From: Burkholderiaceae bacterium
GTDB lineage: Bacteria > Pseudomonadota > Gammaproteobacteria > Burkholderiales > Burkholderiaceae
Assembly: GCA_947373615.1 (NCBI GenBank)
Contig: CANBYN010000148.1
Span: forward strand, 1 to 5,160
DNA length: 5,160 nucleotides
Reading direction: 5' to 3'
In this document: piece by piece, positions 1 through 5,160 of the stretch
How the letters are laid out: each line of letters begins with the position of its first letter
Position numbering within the stretch: the stretch's first letter is position 1
Program-made: the position numbers and the translations under genes
Notes under the pieces: generated by a model
Told to the model about the DNA's origin: nothing
What the model saw: the letters and a program-made list of their open reading frames with translations, nothing else
Databases searched by the model: none

Positions 1-42
1 TTAACTACGCGTCAAATTTTGATCGATTTGAAAAAAATCTAG
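1..42 (+). CDS. recO: Probable C-terminal end of DNA repair protein RecO (partial)
   Basis: The first frame is open from the window edge to a TAG stop and encodes the last 13 residues of a protein, LTTRQILIDLKKI. A T-R-Q-(I/L)-L-(I/M)-D-L tail is what I recall for the C-terminus of betaproteobacterial RecO, the RecF-pathway protein that helps load RecA at single-stranded gaps. The position fits too, because recO commonly lies directly before pdxJ in these bacteria. The stop is 12 bp before the pdxJ start and in the same frame. The fragment is too short for a firm identification, which rests on tail resemblance and gene order together. Confidence 0.6.
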   Translation, partial: LTTRQILIDLKKI

Positions 43-54
43 TACTCTACGCAG

Positions 55-798
55 ATGACTTCCTCTATCGCTTTAGAACTGGGCATCAATATTGATCACG
101 TCGCCACCTTGCGCAATGCCCGTGGCACGATCTATCCCGATCCACTCAAGGCGGCAAGATTAGCTGAAGAGGCTGGGGCTGATTTGATTACCTTGCACCT
201 GCGCGAGGATCGTCGCCATATTAAAGATGCTGACTTGTGGGCACTGCGCCCATTAATCAAAACGCGCATGAATCTCGAATGCGCTGTTACTCCAGAAATG
301 ATCAACATTGCTTGCCAAGTTAAACCGCATGATGTTTGCTTAGTGCCTGAGAAGCGCGAAGAAGTGACTACTGAGGGGGGCTTAGATGTTTTAGGTCATT
401 TTGATGTTGTCAAAGCAGCCACAACTCAATTGAAAGAGGCGGGCATTCGGGTGTCGCTTTTTATCGATCCTGAAGAAAAGCAAATCCAAGCGGCCAAAGA
501 GGTGGGCGCCACCGTAATTGAATTGCACACGGGGCGTTATGCGGATCTTACGGGCCCAGAGCAAGTCATCGAGTTAGAGCGGATTCGTAGTGCAGCTCAG
601 TTTGGAAAAAAGATAGGACTGAGAGTCAATGCAGGTCATGGTTTACATGAAGGCAATGTGATGCCAATCGCTGGGATTGCCGAATTGTCTGAACTCAATA
701 TCGGCCATGCGATTGTGGCTGAAGCAATATTTAAAGGCTGGCAAAAAGCCATCATCGATATGAAATCCTTGATGATTCAAGGCAGAGTCCATTCTTAA
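55..798 (+). CDS. pdxJ: Pyridoxine 5'-phosphate synthase
   Basis: PdxJ condenses 3-amino-2-oxopropyl phosphate with 1-deoxy-D-xylulose 5-phosphate to give pyridoxine 5'-phosphate, the ring-closing step of the DXP-dependent vitamin B6 pathway. It is a cytoplasmic TIM-barrel enzyme. The 247 residues match the usual family length. Visible family blocks are N-I-D-H-V-A-T-L-R-N-A-R-G (12-24), L-H-L-R-E-D-R-R-H-I (47-56), M-N-L-E-C-A (72-77), E-L-H-T-G-R-Y-A (156-163) and V-N-A-G-H-G-L (191-197). H48, E75 and H195 correspond to the catalytic His, Glu and His of the E. coli enzyme. The start is well fixed: an in-frame TAG at 40-42 leaves four codons upstream and none is a start. No clear Shine-Dalgarno sequence is present, so translation may be coupled to the preceding recO-like frame. 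acpS follows after 17 bp. Confidence 0.97.
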   Translation: MTSSIALELGINIDHVATLRNARGTIYPDPLKAARLAEEAGADLITLHLREDRRHIKDADLWALRPLIKTRMNLECAVTPEMINIACQVKPHDVCLVPEKREEVTTEGGLDVLGHFDVVKAATTQLKEAGIRVSLFIDPEEKQIQAAKEVGATVIELHTGRYADLTGPEQVIELERIRSAAQFGKKIGLRVNAGHGLHEGNVMPIAGIAELSELNIGHAIVAEAIFKGWQKAIIDMKSLMIQGRVHS

Positions 799-815
799 AA
801 GATAGCCACCCAAAA

Positions 816-1208
816 ATGATCATCGGTATTGGCACAGATATTTTGCAGATCGAACGCTTACAAGGGGCTTACGATCGCACCCAAGGTCGCCTTGCTGAAA
901 AAATTTTGGGACCCGATGAAATGCGAGTCTTTGAGCATCGTCTTGCCCGAAACCATAAACGGGGGATGGCATTTTTGGCCACGCGTTTTGCAGCAAAAGA
1001 AGCGTTCTCAAAAGCTATTGGTCTTGGCATGAGAATGCCGATGACGTGGCGTTCTTTGCAAACGCTCAATGAGTCCAGTGGCAAACCATTTACGACTTAC
1101 TCTGGAGCGCTTGCGAAATTTATGCAGGAAAAAAATTGGGATGCTCAGGTGACCGTGAGTGATGAACAAGATATGGCCATTGCGCATGTCATCGTCACGC
1201 AGAAGTAA
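816..1208 (+). CDS. acpS: Holo-[acyl-carrier-protein] synthase (4'-phosphopantetheinyl transferase)
   Basis: AcpS moves the 4'-phosphopantetheine arm of coenzyme A to the conserved serine of apo-ACP, giving the active carrier of fatty acid synthesis and 3',5'-ADP. It works in the cytoplasm, normally as a trimer, with Mg2+. The 130 residues fit the family. The N-terminal G-I-G-T-D-I-L block (4-10) carries D8, and R-F-A-A-K-E-A-F-S-K-A-I-G (57-69) carries E62; these are the family's Mg2+ ligands. The conserved S-G-K-P motif is at 88-91, and the S-D-E...A-I-A-H-V ending (115-125) is also typical. The start follows the pdxJ stop by 17 bp, with only an A-rich stretch and no convincing Shine-Dalgarno sequence. 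A pdxJ-acpS pair is common in proteobacteria and implies co-transcription, although the two pathways are unrelated. Confidence 0.96.
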   Translation: MIIGIGTDILQIERLQGAYDRTQGRLAEKILGPDEMRVFEHRLARNHKRGMAFLATRFAAKEAFSKAIGLGMRMPMTWRSLQTLNESSGKPFTTYSGALAKFMQEKNWDAQVTVSDEQDMAIAHVIVTQK

Positions 1209-1247
1209 TTACAAACCATTCATCAACGCATCATCACAACACAATAA

Positions 1248-1252
1248 GAGGA
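1248..1252 (+). promoter_or_regulatory. Ribosome binding site of nagZ
   Basis: GAGGA lies 4 nt before the ATG at 1257. It is the clearest Shine-Dalgarno sequence on the plus strand of this window and favours this ATG over the second in-frame ATG at 1272, which has no such site before it. Confidence 0.7.
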
Positions 1253-1256
1253 AGCA

Positions 1257-2333
1257 ATGAGGCAATCGACCATGAAACCAGGGCCAGTGACTTTAGATGT
1301 AGTGGGCCATGCGTTAAATGATGAGGATCGTCGCCGGATTGTGCATCCTCTGACTGGTGGGGTGATTTTATTTGGACGCAATTTTGCCAATCGCAAACAA
1401 CTGACCAAACTCACTGCGGATATTAAACAACTGCGCCCTGACGTGTTGATCTCGATTGATCATGAGGGTGGTCGAGTGCAGCGCTGTAAAACGGATGGTT
1501 TTACTCATCTTCCTGCGATGCGTAAATTAGGTGAGCTGTGGGCCGCTAAGAATACATCTACTCATGCAGCTGAATCGGCAGCCTTAGCCATGGCGGCAGC
1601 GACCGCTTGCGGCTATGTGTTAGCTGCAGAGCTGCGAGCCTGTGGCGTGGACTTTAGTTTTACCCCGGTACTGGATTTAGATTTTGGACGCAGCGGAGTG
1701 ATCGGCGATCGCTCCTTTAGTCGTGACCCGCAAATTGTCTTTGCCTTAGCAAAAAGTTTAAATGAAGGCCTGCGTTTGGCGGGTATGGCCAACTGCGGCA
1801 AACACTTTCCCGGTCATGGCTGGGCAGAAGCCGATTCTCACGTGGCGATTCCCGTGGATGAGCGCTCTCTAGGTGAAATTCTCAATGATGATGCAAAGCC
1901 CTATGATTGGTTGGACTTGAGTTTGGCAGCCGTCATGCCGGCCCACGTCATTTATCCCAAGGTCGATACCCATCCTGCGGGTTTTTCCAGGATTTGGTTA
2001 CATTCCGTACTGCGTCAAGAGTTAGGCTTTCAAGGAGTGATCTTTAGCGACGACCTGTCCATGGAAGGCGCTAGCGTGGCCGGCTCAGTGGTGAAGGGCG
2101 CGCAAATGGCTTTGGAGGCAGGATGCGATGCCGTGTTGATCTGCAATCGCCCCGATTTGGCCGATCAGCTTCTCTCTAAGCTCAAGGTCTCTAAAGCAAA
2201 ACAAGCCGAGTCAGCTACGCGTTTAAATCGCCTGATGCCAACAACCAATGCCAGTGCATGGGATGCCCTTCAAAAAGAATCACAGTATCAGCATGCCAAA
2301 GGCTTGCTTAAGCAACTGCAGTTGATTCATTAA
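1257..2333 (+). CDS. nagZ: Beta-N-acetylglucosaminidase NagZ (glycoside hydrolase family 3)
   Basis: NagZ removes N-acetylglucosamine from GlcNAc-1,6-anhydroMurNAc and its peptides in the cytoplasm, a step of peptidoglycan recycling. In species with AmpR-type control its product also signals beta-lactamase induction. The 358-residue protein has no signal peptide, as expected. Family blocks in order are G-G-V-I-L-F-G-R-N-F (34-43), S-I-D-H-E-G-G-R-V-Q-R (66-76), G-D-R-S-F-S-R-D-P (150-158), K-H-F-P-G-H-G (182-188) with D193-S-H195, M-P-A-H-V-I-Y-P (227-234) and I-F-S-D-D-L-S-M (262-269). D265 corresponds to the catalytic nucleophile, and D193/H195 to the acid/base dyad typical of NagZ-type GH3 enzymes, so the enzyme looks intact. 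It lies 48 bp after acpS and is probably the last gene of the unit. Its stop is 7 bp from that of the converging GNAT-like gene. Confidence 0.97.
   Translation: MRQSTMKPGPVTLDVVGHALNDEDRRRIVHPLTGGVILFGRNFANRKQLTKLTADIKQLRPDVLISIDHEGGRVQRCKTDGFTHLPAMRKLGELWAAKNTSTHAAESAALAMAAATACGYVLAAELRACGVDFSFTPVLDLDFGRSGVIGDRSFSRDPQIVFALAKSLNEGLRLAGMANCGKHFPGHGWAEADSHVAIPVDERSLGEILNDDAKPYDWLDLSLAAVMPAHVIYPKVDTHPAGFSRIWLHSVLRQELGFQGVIFSDDLSMEGASVAGSVVKGAQMALEAGCDAVLICNRPDLADQLLSKLKVSKAKQAESATRLNRLMPTTNASAWDALQKESQYQHAKGLLKQLQLIH
2304..2324. repeat. Two overlapping 12-bp palindromes at the 3' end of nagZ
   Basis: TTGCTTAAGCAA (2304-2315) and CAACTGCAGTTG (2313-2324) are each perfectly self-complementary and share the CAA at 2313-2315. 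They encode L-L-K-Q-L-Q-L near the NagZ C-terminus. The two would fold as mutually exclusive short hairpins. This may be only a by-product of alternating Leu and Gln codons. Confidence 0.5.
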
Positions 2334-2340
2334 GTTCGCA

Positions 2341-3345
2341 CTACGAAGTTGAGGCGATTCTTCTCCATTCGGAGAGGACATACTCTTTTACTTCCTCACC
2401 TTTTTTTCTAGCGCAAACAATCTTTTCAACGTCGACTGCTTGATAGATTTTTTGTAGCCGCAAAATATCTTTGTGGGTTGCGTAATTGGGTAGCCATGAT
2501 CCCCAGAAAAATCCCAGCGATTCGAGATCACGATAGGCTTGAGAGGCTGGTGCTTGTTCAATGGGAAGATCGATATAAATAGATGCTAAATGCAAGGGCT
2601 CTAATTTTTTTAATGCGTTGGTAACCGAGGTAATGAGATCACCTCCAATATGAAAAATGGAGAGATTAGCCGTTTGGATTGGAGTATTTACAACGACGTT
2701 GATGATCGTTTCTCCAACTCCCGTTTGGTCTGAGGTGCTTATTACACGCTGCAGGTTTAAATCTTGCGCGAGGGACTGAACATGGGCGACGTGATTTAAA
2801 GGGAGATAAATAGTATGTGGATGGTCGGTGAGTGGTAGGTAAAAGGTTAGTAACGACATGCGCGTAGTTGAAAAATTATCCAATCCCTGCATGGAGATGG
2901 TAGAAGGCATATCTCCAATAAAGAGCCCCGTCTCTTGGGCATTAAAAGCAATCATTTCATGTTGGCTATAGGGGTGGTTAGTTACGCATTCAGTCCAAAA
3001 GCCTGAGAGCGCTAGTTGTTTGGCGATGTCGATGCGTTGCTGCGCCATGTCTTCAGCAATATGGTGCCCCCGAAAGTCAGGGTCTACCAGCATTTTTCCG
3101 GCCTCTGGAGCAGTGTTTTTGGCCCCATCAAAAGTGAGTGCACAGTGTCCCACGATTCGATCATTACCCAATTTGGAAATGATCGAATACATCAACTTGT
3201 TTTCGATGACCTCTTTGAGCAGTGAGGAGTCATACATGATGGGGTTGGGATAGGTTTCACCGTAGCAACGACGAACGCAATCAATCAGTAGGGGGATTTC
3301 ATCTAGCGTGAGTAGGTCAACTTTGGGAGAGAGTTCCGCATTCAT
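2341..3345 (-). CDS. GNAT-like acetyltransferase of unknown substrate, possibly with two GNAT-type halves
   Basis: The 334-residue protein has no signal peptide or membrane segment and is probably cytoplasmic. Residues ~8-150 resemble a Gcn5-related N-acetyltransferase: I-V-G-H-C-A-L (64-70) fits strand 4, and M-L-V-D-P-D-F-R-G-H-H-I-A (85-97) fits the acetyl-CoA loop. That loop normally reads R-x-x-G-x-G/A, but H95 replaces the central glycine. C-Y-G-E-T-Y-P-N-P (27-35) and V-T-N-H-P-Y-S-Q (121-128) are motifs I associate with an uncharacterised GNAT subfamily. The C-terminal half, ending L-G-F-F-W-G-S-W-L-P (277-286) and L-R-L-Q (295-298), looks like a degenerate second GNAT domain; this is inference. 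M1 is the only usable start: an in-frame stop lies upstream and the next Met (36) falls after the first motif. There is no Shine-Dalgarno sequence. The gene follows efp beyond a terminator and converges with nagZ. I cannot name a substrate. Confidence 0.75.
   Translation of the reverse strand: MNAELSPKVDLLTLDEIPLLIDCVRRCYGETYPNPIMYDSSLLKEVIENKLMYSIISKLGNDRIVGHCALTFDGAKNTAPEAGKMLVDPDFRGHHIAEDMAQQRIDIAKQLALSGFWTECVTNHPYSQHEMIAFNAQETGLFIGDMPSTISMQGLDNFSTTRMSLLTFYLPLTDHPHTIYLPLNHVAHVQSLAQDLNLQRVISTSDQTGVGETIINVVVNTPIQTANLSIFHIGGDLITSVTNALKKLEPLHLASIYIDLPIEQAPASQAYRDLESLGFFWGSWLPNYATHKDILRLQKIYQAVDVEKIVCARKKGEEVKEYVLSEWRRIASTS
2359..2378 (+). terminator. Possible terminator hairpin for the nagZ transcript
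   Basis: TCTTCTCC (2359-2366) pairs with GGAGAGGA (2371-2378) over an ATTC loop, giving 8 bp with one G-U pair, beginning 25 nt after the nagZ stop. The downstream strand is pyrimidine-rich (CTCTTTTACTTCC) with a run of seven T at 2401-2407, but no T run follows the stem directly. It is therefore not a canonical intrinsic terminator. It lies inside the 3' end of the opposing GNAT-like gene. Confidence 0.3.
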
Positions 3346-3352
3346 GTTGAAA

Positions 3353-3380
3353 ATAGTAACCGATTTGCCACCAATAGAAA
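3353..3380 (-). promoter_or_regulatory. Candidate promoter of the GNAT-like gene, giving a nearly leaderless mRNA
   Basis: On the minus strand TACTAT (3353-3358) matches a sigma-70 -10 box at four positions, including the most conserved ones. A weak -35 candidate TTTCTA (3375-3380) lies 16 nt upstream and overlaps the terminator's T run. Only 7 nt separate the -10 hexamer from the ATG, so transcription would begin at or next to the start codon. The context CGGTTACTAT nearly repeats CGGTTACAAT found upstream of efp. Terminator read-through is the alternative source of message. Confidence 0.35.
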
Positions 3381-3404
3381 AAGCCCGGCATGCCGGGCTT
3401 TTTT
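3378..3404 (-). terminator. Intrinsic terminator after efp, 26-bp perfect palindrome
   Basis: Positions 3378-3403 form a perfect palindrome: five A, then GCCCGGCATGCCGGGC, then five T. The RNA folds into a GCCCGG/CCGGGC stem with a CATG loop. On the minus strand it is followed by five U and lies 20 nt after the efp stop, a textbook Rho-independent terminator. The plus strand has six T after the stem, so it could also work in the opposite direction, for example against transcripts that run on from nagZ. Confidence 0.9.
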
Positions 3405-3418
3405 CACATCAGTAGTGG

Positions 3419-3432
3419 GCGAATTAATTCGC
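3419..3432. repeat. 14-bp palindrome over the efp stop codon
   Basis: GCGAATTAATTCGC is perfectly self-complementary and includes the efp TAA stop (3424-3426). It is AT-rich at the centre, so only a weak hairpin is expected. It lies 14 bp from the much stronger terminator palindrome. Confidence 0.5.
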
Positions 3433-3984
3433 GCGGCTACGATATTCACCAGTACGAGTATCGATTTCGATCTTATCGCCCGTGTTGCAGAACAAGGGCA
3501 CTTGCAATTCATAGCCAGTAGCCAATTTAGCATTCTTCAATACTTTACCTGAGCTGGTATCGCCTTTAACTGCTGGTTCTGTGTAAATGATTTCACGCAC
3601 TAATGAGTTTGGCATGGCAACGGAAAGTGCTTTTCCTTCGTAGAACACCACTTCGCAGGGCATGCTTTCTTCTAGGTAGTTCAATGCATCACCCATGAAT
3701 TCAGCTTCGACTTCATATTGGTTATAGTCACCATCCATAAATACATACATGGGATCGGCGAAATAAGAGTAAGTGCAATCTTTCTTCTCGAGGATCACCA
3801 CTTCAAACTTGTCATCGGCTTTATAAACGCCTTCGTTAGGCGCGCTTGTTAACAAATTCTTAAATTTCATTTTCACAACGGAAGAGTTGCGGCCAGAGCG
3901 GCTGTATTCGGCTTTCAAAACGACCATGGCATCAGTGCCGATCATGACTACGTTACCAACGCGGAGTTCTTGTGCTGTTTTCAT
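3424..3984 (-). CDS. efp: Translation elongation factor P, arginine-32 (rhamnosylated) type
   Basis: EF-P binds between the P and E sites of the ribosome and restores peptide-bond formation when ribosomes stall at consecutive prolines. The 186 residues match the family length and suit its three domains: an N-terminal KOW-like domain (~1-63) followed by two OB-fold domains. The tip loop of domain I reads S30-G31-R32-N33. An arginine here marks the EF-P class that EarP activates by rhamnosylation, in contrast to the lysine of the EpmA class. The C-terminal signature is visible as T-G-Y-E-L-Q-V-P-L-F-C-N-T-G-D (156-170) and I-E-I-D-T-R-T-G-E-Y (172-181). AGGA stands 8 nt before the ATG. earP lies 87 bp upstream on the same strand, so the factor and its modifying enzyme are neighbours. 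A strong terminator follows the gene, which may also have its own promoter in the 87-bp gap. Confidence 0.98.
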   Translation of the reverse strand: MKTAQELRVGNVVMIGTDAMVVLKAEYSRSGRNSSVVKMKFKNLLTSAPNEGVYKADDKFEVVILEKKDCTYSYFADPMYVFMDGDYNQYEVEAEFMGDALNYLEESMPCEVVFYEGKALSVAMPNSLVREIIYTEPAVKGDTSSGKVLKNAKLATGYELQVPLFCNTGDKIEIDTRTGEYRSRAN

Positions 3985-3992
3985 CTTGCTAT

Positions 3993-3996
3993 TCCT
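3993..3996 (-). promoter_or_regulatory. Ribosome binding site of efp
   Basis: On the minus strand AGGA lies 8 nt before the efp ATG, in good position for 16S rRNA pairing. It contrasts with earP and the GNAT-like gene, which lack an evident site, and suits a highly translated factor. Confidence 0.7.
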
Positions 3997-4037
3997 GGGG
4001 GCAGAGCTATGTTTCTGCGATTTTTATCAAAGACAGC

Positions 4038-4065
4038 ATTGTAACCGCCCGCAAGCCTTTATCGC
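4038..4065 (-). promoter_or_regulatory. Candidate promoter of efp in the earP-efp gap
   Basis: On the minus strand TACAAT (4038-4043) matches the sigma-70 -10 consensus in five of six positions. The best -35 candidate at 16-nt spacing, GCGATA (4060-4065), matches only three. Transcription from here would leave a leader of about 46 nt. This would let efp be expressed above the level of earP, a sensible arrangement since EF-P is the abundant substrate. The weak -35 keeps confidence low. Confidence 0.35.
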
Positions 4066-4071
4066 TTGGGT

Positions 4072-5142
4072 TTAGCTGGCAAAGCTCACTAAACGGGCTG
4101 GCAAGCCCCCATCTTCTTGTTTTTCGAGTAAATGGGCCCGCCAGAGCGTCGCATGAGCATTCCAAGCCTCTAAATTGCCAAACCATTCACTAGGGGGTGC
4201 CCAGGTCATCGCGGCAATGGTAGAGAGCCTTAATGCTTGATTGGCATCTTCTAAATACAAATCTAAAAATGCCGCTAATTTGACTTCATGGGCGCGATCT
4301 TCTTGAGGATAGATATGCCAAATAAACGGTTTTCCAGCCAATTGAGCGCGCACAAAAGAATCCTCACCACGCACAATATTAAAGTCGCACTGTGATAGAA
4401 CCCAGTCGTATTTATCTTGCGAAACAAAGGGCATGGAGTAGATTTGCACATTGCTGGGGAGATTTAGTTGCTGCTCGCCATAAACATTGAGAAGCTCTTC
4501 ATGGCCGTGGGCCAACAATACATCCACATCCTCTCCCATGGCGCCTAAATCGGTTAGCCATTTTCGTAGTGGCGCGCCTGGATAGCAAAAGATGCTGATG
4601 CGTTTTGCTCCAGGGCGTAGCTTTGTCCAGATGGTCTTGAGATCTTCCGGGATATGTTTTGCAACTATTGCCCCTATCTGTGGAATGGGGTCGAGCAATA
4701 ATCCGCCTACTGTCTCTTGAAATCCGGGAAAGAAAAAATATTTGGGGATGCCATGAGATTGGGGGGAAGCTTTGCCATGAAACTCGGTAACCCACGGCTC
4801 CGCACTTAAATACTCCAAATTGATAATGATGGGCTTGATGGCCGCAATATACAAACCGGCGAGATAGCGTTCTGGTAACTCACAGCCAAACGCTTCGATG
4901 ACGACATCGGGGGTTTGAATCGGGTGACGCGCATTGTGGTGACTGGCTTCCCATGGGAGCAATTCAATTTGCCCCTTAATGACAGGGTCTACGCCAGAAG
5001 CGAGTAAATTGAGGGTTGGCAAGTCATCACAAAAGATCCGCACCTCTTGACCATGAATGCTTGATAAGCTTCGGGCTAGACGCCAGCAAACACCGGCATC
5101 ACCATAGTTATCGACGATTTGGCAGAAAATATCCCAACGCAT
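4072..5142 (-). CDS. earP: EF-P arginine rhamnosyltransferase EarP
   Basis: EarP transfers L-rhamnose from dTDP-beta-L-rhamnose to Arg32 of EF-P, an inverting N-linked glycosylation that activates the factor. It is a cytoplasmic GT-B-fold enzyme (formerly DUF2331), here with a complete 356 residues. The N-terminal W-D-I-F-C-Q-I-V-D-N-Y-G-D-A-G-V block (3-18) carries D11 and D15, corresponding to D13 and D17 that are important in Pseudomonas EarP. N-L-E-Y-L-S-A-E-P-W (108-117) and P-G-F-Q-E-T-V-G-G-L (139-148) follow. The donor-site block R258-G-E-D-S-F-V-R-A-Q (258-267) comes in the C-terminal domain. Nothing essential appears missing. No strong Shine-Dalgarno sequence precedes the ATG, but the N-terminal block fixes the start there. 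efp follows 87 bp downstream in the same direction. The donor sugar would come from rml genes, which are not in this window. Confidence 0.96.
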   Translation of the reverse strand: MRWDIFCQIVDNYGDAGVCWRLARSLSSIHGQEVRIFCDDLPTLNLLASGVDPVIKGQIELLPWEASHHNARHPIQTPDVVIEAFGCELPERYLAGLYIAAIKPIIINLEYLSAEPWVTEFHGKASPQSHGIPKYFFFPGFQETVGGLLLDPIPQIGAIVAKHIPEDLKTIWTKLRPGAKRISIFCYPGAPLRKWLTDLGAMGEDVDVLLAHGHEELLNVYGEQQLNLPSNVQIYSMPFVSQDKYDWVLSQCDFNIVRGEDSFVRAQLAGKPFIWHIYPQEDRAHEVKLAAFLDLYLEDANQALRLSTIAAMTWAPPSEWFGNLEAWNAHATLWRAHLLEKQEDGGLPARLVSFAS

Positions 5143-5160
5143 GAGTAATTCGCTTTTTGA

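Noticed and set aside
820..1084. Short frames on both strands inside acpS
   Set aside because: They are shadows of acpS, which shows its metal-binding motifs across the same bases.
1209..1256. acpS-nagZ gap searched for a separate nagZ promoter or terminator
   Set aside because: It is an A/C-rich, unstructured stretch with a good ribosome binding site but no convincing -35/-10 pair or hairpin.
2335..2347. TTCG-CACTA-CGAA inverted repeat between the convergent stop codons
   Set aside because: The stem is only 4 bp with no T run on either side, too weak for a terminator.
3016..3253. Two plus-strand open frames of 69 and 77 codons inside the GNAT-like gene
   Set aside because: They lie antisense to a longer frame with clear family motifs, overlap each other in different frames, and encode no recognisable domain.
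3342..3533. 63-codon minus-strand frame across the efp end and the terminator
   Set aside because: It overlaps the efp coding end in another frame and runs through a strong terminator hairpin; no ribosome binding site or recognisable product.
4001..4018. GCAGA...TCTGC inverted repeat in the efp leader, considered as a regulatory hairpin
   Set aside because: A 5-bp stem with an 8-nt loop is marginal and has no further supporting structure.
4049..4070. Hairpin CAAGC/GCTTG just after the earP stop, considered as an earP terminator
   Set aside because: The stem is five pairs plus two beyond a bulge, and no T run follows on the minus strand, so termination here is not supported.
3887..4193. Plus-strand frames of 62 and 73 codons over the earP-efp gap
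   Set aside because: They are mostly antisense to the starts and ends of two well-supported genes and show no family features.
4499..4795. 98-codon minus-strand frame inside earP
   Set aside because: It is in another frame of the same strand as earP, whose motifs run through the region; the product is low-complexity and unlike any known protein.

Overview
The window looks like a stretch of core chromosome from a betaproteobacterium, most likely Burkholderiaceae and close to Polynucleobacter. I base this on the recO-pdxJ-acpS-nagZ gene order, the earP-efp pair with an arginine-type EF-P, moderate base composition judged by eye, and the compact layout. The genus is an inference from gene order and protein character, not from a search. 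There is no mobile element, RNA gene, CRISPR array or obvious foreign insert.

Plus strand, 1-2333. The last codons of what is probably recO (DNA repair) are followed closely by pdxJ (vitamin B6 synthesis), acpS (activation of acyl carrier protein) and nagZ (cell-wall recycling glucosidase). Gaps of 12, 17 and 48 bp suggest one transcription unit. Its functions are unrelated housekeeping jobs, and its promoter lies left of the window.

Minus strand, 5142-2341. Read right to left, this strand carries earP, efp and a gene for a GNAT-like acetyltransferase of unknown substrate. EF-P rescues ribosomes stalled at consecutive prolines. EarP attaches rhamnose to an arginine at the tip of EF-P, and that arginine (R32 in an S-G-R-N loop) is present here, so the pair forms a complete modification system. 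A strong, perfectly palindromic terminator separates efp from the GNAT gene. The GNAT gene starts only 32 nt beyond it with no Shine-Dalgarno sequence and a -10-like hexamer placed for a nearly leaderless mRNA.

The two units converge at 2333/2341 with only 7 bp between stop codons. A hairpin that might end the nagZ transcript lies inside the 3' end of the opposing GNAT gene. The least understood items are the GNAT-like protein, whose acetyl-CoA loop departs from consensus, and the shared CGGTTAC(A/T)AT element upstream of both efp and the GNAT gene.
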